Positions 59,301-64,000 of a stretch of DNA of 64,000 nt are shown here, one piece after another. Within the stretch, counting starts at the first letter, position 1, and every line of letters begins with the position of its first letter. Both the position numbers and the translations under genes were made by a program. Origin of the DNA: Forficula auricularia (lineage: Eukaryota > Arthropoda > Insecta > Dermaptera > Forficulidae); NCBI GenBank assembly GCA_024734495.1, contig JALMQS010000729.1, forward strand, positions 1,364,001 to 1,428,000. The letters are read 5' to 3'. A model generated the notes under the pieces. It was not told the origin of the DNA. It worked only from the letters and a program-made list of their open reading frames with translations, and did not search any database.

Positions 59301-59612
59301 GGGAACTTTTTTGACTTAAATATTATAAATGTTTTTTGAGCTTAAAAAAATAAAAATTTCCTTTAAAATGACACCCCATGATAAACATAGGTATAAATAA
59401 ACTAGATATAATATAATCAATTATTAATTTCCAATAATTTTTATTTTTCAGAGAGAGAAGACATTTTTATTTACATTCATACTATCCGGATTTCTTAGTG
59501 TAGATATCTTTATATTAATAAGTGGTATTTTAATAGCCAATGGATTTCTAATTGTCTATAATAAATATTCATTTTTCAATTTTAAAGCATTCTATCTACA
59601 CAGATATCTAAG
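38167..59612 (+). CDS. Gene 2: NRF-6-like membrane acyltransferase, 5' half (runs off the window)
   Basis: Tandem paralogue of gene 1, about 8 kb downstream on the same strand. Six exons are visible: 38167-38398, 47757-47942, 52134-52333, 52401-52465, 57708-57916 and 59452-59612, about 350 codons. Landmarks: signal peptide, RWALA joined to MMDASVKLP, TQHC, GLCLPRECS, a membrane helix ending STTYDLLSL, SFSWYTNGKRLLYG, CLYGIRALTILWIVTAHW with an R-X10-H motif, and LSVDIFILISG. Exons 4 and 6 have exactly the gene 1 lengths (65 and 161 nt), and phases agree at the other shared junctions. The exon 2 to exon 3 join is out by one base in this model. No exon 7 equivalent was seen to position 64000, so the next intron exceeds 4.4 kb. 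Expected role as for gene 1: membrane acyl transfer, substrate unknown. Confidence 0.87.
38945..39095 (+). repeat. SINE-like repeat, first of a direct pair
   Basis: CGAGGGTGTGAGCTAACTGC, then CTCAGGTTCGACTCCTGG (B-box-like) and a tail CCCCTCTGATATCGCAATTT. Nearly identical to 39314-39460. Confidence 0.65.
39314..39460 (+). repeat. SINE-like repeat, second of a direct pair
   Basis: Differs from the copy at 38945 by very few bases over about 145, showing a recent local duplication or two recent insertions. A mirrored piece of its tail (AAATATTGCGATTCAGAGGG) lies just before it. Confidence 0.65.
40190..40340 (+). repeat. Repeat family A, copy 5 (short)
   Basis: CAGGGCATGGTCAAGTATTA through ACCATGGCGTTTCGGTCTA, the first 150 bases only. 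Confidence 0.7.
40350..40836. other. No gene recognised
   Basis: AT-rich intron 1 sequence of gene 2 with one short GC-richer patch (GCGCCTGCGCGGGAC near 40650). No repeat borders or coding similarity found. Confidence 0.4.
40837..41734 (+). mobile_element. Non-autonomous Helitron
   Basis: It starts TCTACATATATATATATAAA after an A and ends with hairpin GCCGCC-GAA-GGCGG, then GCAG CTAG before a T: both Helitron borders and the A/T insertion site. The interior G-rich tract (41380-41690) creates long Pro- or Gly-rich frames that are not genes. Confidence 0.85.
42465..43536 (+). mobile_element. Non-autonomous Helitron, same family
   Basis: It starts TCTATATATATAAATAAAAT and ends CTAG at 43533-43536 after the same hairpin. 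It shares the 5' 300 bases with 40837-41734 but carries an extra palindromic AT-rich insert (about 43000-43210) with mirrored TATTTCCATACGGG ends. Confidence 0.85.
43880..43909 (-). ncRNA. Degenerate hammerhead-like core
   Basis: CUGAAGA, stem II GUCG...CGAC, then GAUUC where GAAAC is expected. Probably inactive; marks a Penelope-like end. Confidence 0.4.
43931..44800 (-). mobile_element. CR1/Jockey-type LINE fragment
   Basis: The minus-strand frame (44182-44796) carries WGSQNLVNFNANKTQCCLIS, ISSVAKSAARKIGYLFRS, IYKAQIRPCLEYGSHLWRGA and SLFYRYYHGGCSDEIKL, the C-terminal part of a LINE reverse transcriptase (thumb and beyond). The palm with YADD is missing. The 3' untranslated part (43931-44050) matches 56268-56390. 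Truncated and inactive. Confidence 0.85.
45395..47565 (+). repeat. Repeat family A, copy 6, split by an LTR-like insert
   Basis: Family A runs to 45585, is interrupted, and resumes at about 46918 with CTGTTTTGTCAAAATGTCTG. The distal part has three blocks with GTATACATAATCA and G runs and ends TCAGCTTATTTTTTTT. Confidence 0.8.
45586..46917 (+). mobile_element. LTR-like insertion (about 1.3 kb, non-coding)
   Basis: It interrupts family A at AACTGTT, which is present on both sides, giving a short target duplication of about 5-7 bases. It has no coding frame, and its first 600 bases recur at 30584-31188. A solo LTR is the simplest reading, but a TG...CA border is not clear. Confidence 0.5.
47566..47756. 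other. Intron end before gene 2 exon 2
   Basis: AT-rich sequence with a poly-T run and the acceptor tract; nothing else seen. Confidence 0.4.
47757..47942 (+). CDS. Gene 2 exon 2: NRF domain (3' border uncertain)
   Basis: Acceptor ACTTTTAG at 47756. The join gives MMDASVKLPNSIINSG, then GDMDLCF and KTQHCIVQVPFS, parallel to gene 1 exon 2. The only late GT is GTATTT at 47943, leaving phase 1, whereas exon 3 needs phase 0. The end is therefore provisional. Confidence 0.75.
48170..48345. mobile_element. Penelope-like end with hammerhead core
   Basis: Short inverted arms (CTTCTTATCAATCTCA and TGAGATTGATAAGAAG) surround a minus-strand hammerhead core. No protein region. Confidence 0.6.
48250..48278 (-). 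ncRNA. Hammerhead ribozyme-like core
   Basis: CUGAAGA, stem II GGG...CCC, GAAAC followed by AUGUU. ACAUGU is self-complementary. Confidence 0.5.
48356..48465. mobile_element. Minimal Penelope-like insertion with 12-bp target duplication
   Basis: A palindrome of GGTTGGAGTTGGTGGTGTTT and its complement plus the tail CAACACCGCGTTCCCTAAAT, flanked by AAGAGTTAGGAA at 48344-48355 and 48466-48477. Same family as 6591-7586, reduced to its ends. Confidence 0.75.
49122..49150 (-). ncRNA. Hammerhead ribozyme-like core
   Basis: Minus strand: CUGAAGA, stem II GGAG-GAAAAAUC-CUCC, GAAACUU. Strong stem II. It lies inside the DD41D transposon. Confidence 0.55.
49300..49945 (+). pseudogene. DD41D transposase, C-terminal part with frameshift
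   Basis: Cut-and-paste transposase remnant. One frame reads IVFTDECTFTLHNEPNVQN with the first catalytic Asp and stops near 49412. The next frame continues NVWAGIFGHRILGPFF, WFQMDGCPAHNS with the second Asp, and WPARSPDLSPNDFFLWGHLK with the third. I count 41 residues between the second and third, unlike the 34 of the mariner at 16714. The DNA-binding N-terminus is absent. The annotated ATG near 49337 is not a real start. Confidence 0.8.
50828..50935 (-). repeat. tRNA-like sequence, probably SINE-derived
   Basis: Minus strand: GGAGATCAGTGGCCAAGAGG (A-box-like), later CCCGGGTTCGAATCCCGG, a perfect T-arm with B-box, and ends GGAGATCAG/CTGATCC that nearly pair. About 95 bases is too long for most tRNAs without an intron, and no clear anticodon arm was found. 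Confidence 0.45.
50975..51950. repeat. Foldback family F, copy 7
   Basis: A reverse-oriented right part (50975-51285, ACTGACTTTGTAAAAAGGAT to TTGGTCAAGTTCTGAT) is joined to a foldback at 51505-51930 with arms around AAACGTACTAAGATCCGTCG. Rearranged relative to the other copies. Confidence 0.7.
51994..52080. repeat. Hairpin MITE next to gene 2 exon 3
   Basis: TTCAAACAGCCTCCCAATCG and the complement CGATTGGGAGGCGTTTGAA form arms of about 30 bases around a loop of about 25. It ends about 55 bp before the exon 3 acceptor. Confidence 0.75.
52134..52333 (+). CDS. Gene 2 exon 3: NRF domain Cys motif
   Basis: Encodes SFGLCLPRECSIKNI, equivalent to GVCLPASCS in gene 1, then QDNCSN and RIRDWVAM. Two in-frame acceptors are possible (TTTCAG at 52133 or TTACAG at 52139). 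The donor GTATGA at 52334 leaves two bases and pairs exactly with exon 4. A long hairpin lies about 55 bp upstream. Confidence 0.82.
52401..52465 (+). CDS. Gene 2 exon 4: first membrane helix
   Basis: A 65-nt exon after TTTTTTCCAG encoding FLFIILGIVVVLSTTYDLLSL, the counterpart of gene 1 exon 4 with the same length and phases. The donor is GTAAGT at 52466. Confidence 0.88.
52838..53530. mobile_element. Penelope-like remnant with inverted ends
   Basis: Outer arms at 52838-52903 and 53455-53530 are reverse complements (TTTTCTACATTTGATTCAAT). A second inverted pair is at about 53340-53455, and a hammerhead-like core is at 53211. Consistent with a Penelope-like element lacking its protein. Confidence 0.5.
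53211..53243 (+). ncRNA. Hammerhead ribozyme-like core
   Basis: CUGAGGA, a GAG...CUC stem II with a long loop, GAAAU. AAUAUU after the core is self-complementary. The U-to-G change in CUGAUGA lowers confidence. Confidence 0.45.
53928..54958 (-). mobile_element. CR1/Jockey-type LINE, longest fragment
   Basis: A 307-residue minus-strand frame (54035-54958) shows VHCYADDSTLHN with the reverse-transcriptase YADD catalytic motif, then WGSQNLVNFNAVKTQ, LGVTLGSDLSWNDHI, YKAQIRPCLEYGSHLWRGAS, LYYRYYHGVCSVELK and SRDWNSLPATIFPATYN, ending with RYLRPPPNP. Upstream palm motifs and the endonuclease are absent: a 5'-truncated copy. The 3' untranslated region ends in a T run (A tail on the coding strand) near 53930. 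Confidence 0.88.
55140..55470 (-). mobile_element. CR1/Jockey-type LINE 3' fragment
   Basis: Nearly identical to 53940-54270 in the same orientation, with the same T run at its left. It ends in the middle of the reverse-transcriptase tail. A second short insertion of the same LINE 1.2 kb away. Confidence 0.8.
56268..57245 (-). mobile_element. CR1/Jockey-type LINE fragment
   Basis: Same subfamily as 43931-44800, slightly longer. Minus-strand frames 56758-57243 and 56370-56966 overlap with a shift near 56805. They contain WGSQNLVNFNTNKTQCCLIS, HISSVAKSAARKIGYLF, CLEYGSHLWRGASKY and SLFYRYYHSRCSDEIKS. Broken, without YADD. Confidence 0.85.
57708..57916 (+). CDS. Gene 2 exon 5: R-X10-H acyltransferase motif
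   Basis: After TTTAATAG it reads YASFSWYTNGKRLLYG and CLYGIRALTILWIVTAH, with Arg and His ten residues apart as in gene 1. The His of CLHG in gene 1 is Tyr here. The donor GTAATG at 57917 is phase 0. Confidence 0.9.
57965..59130 (-). repeat. Repeat family A, copy 7, split by an insertion
   Basis: Blocks with CCCACAGATTATGTA and TTTGGTTGAGTTTG mark reverse-oriented family A. Sequence from 58036 to about 58830, starting with (TTTA)n, interrupts it within GATTATGTA/TGTATACA. Confidence 0.65.
58036..58830 (-). mobile_element. Non-coding insertion with (AAAT)n tail
   Basis: It has a tetranucleotide tail at its left end as on the minus strand of a LINE or SINE, apparent short duplication TGTA, and A-rich interior. 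No protein motif; family unknown. Confidence 0.4.
59452..59612 (+). CDS. Gene 2 exon 6: LSVDIFILISG motif
   Basis: A 161-nt exon after TTATTTTTCAG. It encodes GFLSVDIFILISGILIANG, closer to the family V-D-x-F-x-x-x-S-G consensus than gene 1, and ends in LHRYLR, phase 2, donor GTAAGC at 59613. A decayed mariner begins about 60 bp into the next intron. Confidence 0.9.
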
Positions 59613-59676
59613 GTAAGCTTTTTAATTTATAAGATTTAAATTTTTATTGTTTTTTTATTTTACTATTAGTAATTTA

Positions 59677-60595
59677 CGAGGAGAAGTTGAAAAAATAAGT
59701 TTCCCCTGTCGACTCGTGGCCAGAGTTGCGTATGAAAGTCAAAAAGATAGAATGAGACATTAAAGATATGGCTATGCCCTTATTTTGTCATTCTCGTACG
59801 AGTACGTTGAGACATTGGTCAGCGTATCAGCTTGATAAGCTTCAAAAAGTCCGCCAAGCAAAATTCAGGGCACTGCCCAAGGAAGAAGCGTTGAGCGGCT
59901 ATGGGCGAAGAGGCGACACAGCAGGAAAACGCACAAGTCACCGACACCTGCTGTGACGCAAGCATCCGTCATCACCTGTCCGAAAGAAGCGTTCAAGACA
60001 GCCTCCCACAGGTAAAGTGCTCCTCACAGATTTCTGGGGAGGCCCGAAGGAGTTTTGCGCTGCTGGACTTTTTGGAGGTTCGGAACCATCAATGCTACGC
60101 GCTACCGTGACACCTGTCGAAATTGAAAGAGGCGATTCGGAAAAAGCGCGGCCTGGCTTTCTCACATCTTCGAGCGTTCTGCTGTTGGAGATGACAATGC
60201 CAGACCACATTCGGCGAGGGCGACGCAAAGCCATATTGCAACTGCTTGGTTGGGAGCGCCTACACCATCCGCCGCCTGATCCTGATACTCGCACCAAGCG
60301 CACTCTCCATCTGTTTCCGGCTTTGAAGACAAATCTCCGGGAAGGCGCTTTTGGAAGCAATGCGAAGCGAACAATGCCGTTCAACGCTTCTTCCGTAATG
60401 CAAAGCCCTGATTTTTCCTGGAGGGCTTTTTGAAGCTTATTAAGCGATAAGGACAAATGTCTCAATGTACTTGTAGTACCTATGTGGAAAAACTGAAGCG
60501 CCTGTTATATCTTTAATGTCTCATTCTATTTTTGACTTTCATACACAAACTCCGACCAGTCGACAGGCGACGACTTATTTTTCAACTCCTCCTCG
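59677..60595 (+). mobile_element. Decayed mariner with long inverted ends
   Basis: Ends CGAGGAGAAGTTGAAAAAAT and CGAGGAGGAGTTGAAAAATA (reverse) are flanked by TA; similarity extends inward by about 230 bp. The interior is much more GC-rich than its surroundings and preserves mariner traces on the + strand: QLLGWERLHHPPPDPD and LHLFPALKTNLREGAFGSNA. It lies in intron 6 of gene 2. Confidence 0.8.
60017..60433 (+). pseudogene. mariner transposase relic
   Basis: The open frame is mostly out of the ancestral reading, but its second part reads LLGWERLHHPPPDPDTRTKR and LHLFPALKTNLREGAFGSNA, the C-terminal region of mariner transposases, where S-P-D-L-A-P-x-D would be expected between the two halves. 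The catalytic acids are lost. The 175-residue minus-strand frame across it is a shadow of this GC-rich relic. Confidence 0.7.
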
Positions 60596-60599
60596 TATT

Positions 60600-61535
60600 T
60601 ATCATAGTGGTACATAGTATCCTATTTTGGTAATACAATAAAAAATTATTAATAAAGTAATAATTCATCAAATTTTAATAATGATATAGAATTCTTAATT
60701 ACACCGTTTCGGTCTCGGAGTTTTATTTTTTTATTTTGTAAATATATAAATATTATGGTGGTTCACTTGATTATCAAAATAGAAGTTTCAACTGAAACCC
60801 CATTTAATAAAAATTAAAACTATATTGATAAAAATTACACATCAACGCCGGTCCGCCGAGTTACTAAATAGTAACAAAAAATAATGTTTTACGAATTAAA
60901 TAATTAATGTCTTCGGAAATTAGTTTTTTTTTTGCGAAAATTATTAATTGGAGTATTTTTTATAGCTGGTGAGGCCTATTTGTCTTATCAAAATGGCTAA
61001 AGACATTTTTGAGAAATTTCGAAAATAATCCACAAAATTTGAGAGAAAGAACTAACTCTTAAAAAATCAGTCCACGTCACTTTTCTTATAAATTTTCCAA
61101 AACCTTTAAATTCAAATTTATTATTATTGGTTCAATGGTCTAGCTTAGCATTTTGGTAACCAACACAAGCACACAAAAATTCAAACACATTTTTTAAAAC
61201 CAATTTTTCGGACTCTGAGGATCTTGAAACGTAACAAATTTGAATTATATGATAGCCAGTGCTGACAAGTAGAGTTATAGATTATATTTGTTAGCTAATG
61301 GAAAATATAAAGTACATGCGAATAAGAATAAAAATTTAGAATTATCATTTAAACCCAAAATATCATAACAATCTCAAAAACGGTTAGTTATAAAAAATAT
61401 CCTGAAAAATGAAAATTTAAAAGAACAATTTTTTTTTATTTTTGAAAAATTAAACATTAATTATTATTAAAATAAACAATATTATAACTCAGAATACAAA
61501 AAAATTACAAAAAATATAAAAATATAGTTCGATCT
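60600..61535. other. No gene or clear repeat
   Basis: AT-rich intron 6 DNA of gene 2. No counterpart of gene 1 exon 7 (TTPSLIAVM...WWANILY) was found in any frame here or to the window end. Confidence 0.45.
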
Positions 61536-61537
61536 AA

Positions 61538-61724
61538 GGGCCGGTTGTATGTCGCAAAAGTAATCATTAACACTAGGGTAGATGGTAAATGGAGGGACTG
61601 GGATGGCCAATCAGATGCCAATTACTGTCAGTGACTGGCACCTGATTGGCCATACCAGTCCCTCCATTTACCATCTACCCTGTGTTAGTGGTAAAGCATT
61701 TACTTTGCGACATACAACCGGCCC
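61538..61724. mobile_element. Palindromic MITE, Harbinger-like
   Basis: 187 bp, almost a full palindrome: GGGCCGGTTGTATGTCGCAA at one end and the complement at the other, centre CAATTACTGTCAGTGACTGG. Flanked by TAA at 61535 and 61725, fitting a PIF/Harbinger-type 3-bp duplication. High arm identity suggests a recent insertion. Confidence 0.82.
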
Positions 61725-61894
61725 TAAGAGGTCGTGACGAGTATAACGACCGGCTCGGAGGGGGTGTTACGGCCACAGGTTCATCATTGATTTTTTCCAA
61801 ATTTTATTAAAATTTCGTCAAAATGAATTGAGTAGAATTTATTTATAAAAAATAATGATAAATATATTCAGAGCATTAAATGAAGAGTCTAAGG

Positions 61895-62350
61895 CTAGGC
61901 ACACACAGTCGAATTTAGGTCGAGCAATAGTTTAGTTGATGACATAAATATATTAAGTTTAATGTAGGTGCATACACAACACAACTGGAAATCAACTCGA
62001 TAGTTTAATCAAAAGGGATTGATGAGCACTTATGAGAAAAAATTCTAGCTTAGTTAGTGAATTGCCTGTTTTTGTCAAGGAAGGTTTTGGCGCGACTATA
62101 GCGCGCCTGTGAGTATTCAATGGATTCATAGCTGTAGTATTGGCTGCCAGCTTTGCAGGCAAACTTTTAGACTTAAAAGAAATGAGAATGCTTAACTTAA
62201 CTGTGGTCATGCGCTAATAGTGGCACAATATGTTGTTCCTAGTGGTATATTGCGAAGAAACAAAAGCGTTAATTAACGGGGAATAAAAAAGTAAACAAAC
62301 TTATCCGTTTTGAGTTAGTCATTTCGGAAAAACTGAAAATTTTTCCTACG
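61895..62350. other. Possible MITE remnant, otherwise unassigned
   Basis: It begins AAGGCTAGGCACACACAGTC, the kind of end seen in Harbinger MITEs, but a matching end was not found. Short frames (61992-62210, minus) show no family. Confidence 0.3.
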
Positions 62351-62454
62351 CTTCATTTAGTATCCCTAGTAGCTGAATGGACCTCCAGCGCACACAGTTC
62401 CGGGGGTGGAGCTGCGGCAGCCTCTCTTACACACGTAAATTAATAATAATAATA

Positions 62455-64000
62455 AAAAAATAATTTTTATAAAAAAAAATAACACCGACTTCAAAAAAAC
62501 TAAATGCAACAAATAAAATAATAAGAACTCAAAAATAAAATAAAATGCACTAAAAGGTATAAAATAATTATCTAATTTAGTTACAACTAAACTACGAAAT
62601 ATTAACATGAAATCACTTTTTGAAGTCGGTGCCAAACATATACATTTTATGAATCGCACTTGACGAATCTTACTTAGTACGTTTGGCGGGTACGCTCACT
62701 TATAGGTATAGTTTGTTTGGCACCGACTTCAAAAAGTAATTTCATGTTAATATTTCGTCGTTTAGTTGTAACTAAATTAGATAATTATTTTATACCTTTT
62801 AGTGCATTTTATTTGATTTTTGAGTCCTTTTTATTTTATTTGTTACACTAGCTGAAAGGCCCGCCTTCGGCGGCCTTCTTGCTAGCCAGGTGGCACGCCC
62901 CCTGGACCCCCAACCCCCACCCGCATTTATGTAGAATTCAACAAGTGTTCGAATATTGTTAACTTGCGTTACATGTGATTACATTTATATAATAGAAAAT
63001 CCATCTTTTAATATTTTAGTGTTTAGTTCATTGAGGTAGGTACAAACAGTTTCATCTATTTATTTATATATTACTAGCTGCAAGGCCCGCCTTCGGCGGC
63101 CCTACGCCCCCTAGACCCCCCCCCCCCCCGTCGCACCCCACTTCGTCTCTGACCCCTCACCTCAACCTCCTCCACCCTGCGGACCCCACCCACCACGGAC
63201 CCCACCCCACTTCGCCTCTCACCTCAACCCCTTTCTCCACCCTGCACCACCATCCCCGCCTCTGGGTTTTCACCTCAACCACCTTCTCCACCCTGCACCA
63301 CTACCCCCGCACCCCACCCCACGCCCTTAACCCTCACCCCCCCATTTGGGTCCTTAGTTGTTATATTTCTAGTCTTCTAGTGACCCACAGATTAAGTAAA
63401 CAAAATTTGGTTGAGTTTGATCCAAGAGCAAGAATTTTCATATTTTGACCCCCCCCCCCTTTTTTTGTTGGGAACTTTTTTAAACAAAAGACATACCCTA
63501 CAACTTTGCTCATGATTAAATTTGCCGTAGAGTTAATAGTTTAGGAGTTATTTGATAATTTTCATTCGTGCGCCCCCCCAAACCCCCTTTTGGAGTCAAA
63601 ATATCAAAACGTTATATAGCTAAAAACGTAAGTTAGAAGATATCTGATATAAGTATGAAATTTCATAATAATCCCTTCAGCCGTTTTGACGTGAATCGTG
63701 AGCAAATTTTCGCGGAAACCACTGAAACAGACATACATACAGACAGACAGGAATTTTGTTAAGGGTGTTTAGGTTCATAACTTTGCTTGAAACGTGTGCA
63801 ACCAAAATTTGGCGTGATTTGGACCAATGTACAGACAAAACCTTAATTTTATATATAGGTATAGAATTAATTTTTTTGAAGTCGGTTTTATTTTTTTTTA
63901 TAGAAATTATTTTTATTTTTCTCTTTTTAGTGATGCTAAGAATAGTGACTTAATATAATACCTTACATGCATCTCGTAAGAGAAAGCGTCGGGCGAATGA
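62455..64000 (+). repeat. Foldback family F, copy 8, split by a Helitron
   Basis: Arms at about 62480-62650 and 62715-62845, centre CGTTTGGCGGGTACGCTCAC. The right arm breaks at TTTGTTACA and resumes at 63866 with ATTAATTTTTTTGAAGTCGG, then runs off the window. Confidence 0.8.
62848..63865 (-). mobile_element. Helitron with two successive 3' ends
   Basis: On the minus strand it starts TCTATACCTATATATAAAAT (63865) and shows a first 3' end, hairpin plus CTAG at 63072-63075. About 125 bases of unrelated sequence and a second, similar tail follow, ending CTAG at 62848-62851. The outer flanks rejoin the interrupted foldback copy, so the whole unit moved as one. Confidence 0.75.

Noticed and set aside
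59938..60465. 175-residue minus-strand frame in a GC-rich block
   Set aside because: The block is a mariner relic in sense orientation with TA-flanked inverted ends; the minus frame matches no family.

Overview
The window is nuclear DNA of an animal, most likely an insect. It is very AT-rich, its genes are split by introns with ordinary GT/AG boundaries, and it holds many eukaryotic transposons (mariner, PIF/Harbinger, Helitron, Penelope-like, RTE and CR1/Jockey-type LINEs, SINE-like tRNA relatives). No bacterial, organellar or free-virus genes were seen. The species cannot be named from the sequence alone. Host coding content: two tandem genes on the + strand, both members of the NRF-6 (nose resistant to fluoxetine) family of secreted-domain plus acyltransferase-3 membrane proteins. 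Gene 1 (5719-30143) can be followed from signal peptide to stop codon in 13 exons, about 690 residues. Gene 2 (38167 to beyond the right edge) shows its first six exons. The two share exon sizes, intron phases and motifs, including the acyltransferase R-X10-H motif, so they come from a tandem duplication. Gene 1 needs two one-base corrections to stay in frame (exon 3 and a T7 run in exon 10). Gene 2 has a one-base phase conflict at the same exon 2/3 junction. Each gene is therefore either slightly degraded, affected by consensus errors, or missing a small exon in my model. Layout: 1-5700, AT-rich flank with a GC-richer island at about 1600-1860 that could be an untranslated exon, plus a Helitron tail. 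5719-30143, gene 1, whose introns 1 (8 kb), 5 (8.2 kb) and 10 (2.7 kb) are filled with nested transposons. 30144-38166, intergenic, with LINE, LTR-like, SINE-like, Penelope-like and foldback repeats. 38167-64000, gene 2, with introns of 9.4, 4.2, 5.2 and more than 4.4 kb that hold Helitrons, a DD41D-type transposon with about 190-bp inverted ends, LINE fragments, MITEs and a decayed mariner. The transposon layer holds the most unusual structure. Seven or more Penelope-like ends carry a hammerhead-ribozyme core (CUGANGA, stem II, GAAA), and several are followed by a self-complementary tetramer or hexamer that suits cleavage as a dimer. One Helitron (62848-63865) has two successive 3' hairpin/CTAG ends around about 220 bases, as expected for read-through capture. 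A large foldback family with ACCGACTTCAAAAA ends recurs eight times and could form long double-stranded RNA in the introns of both genes.
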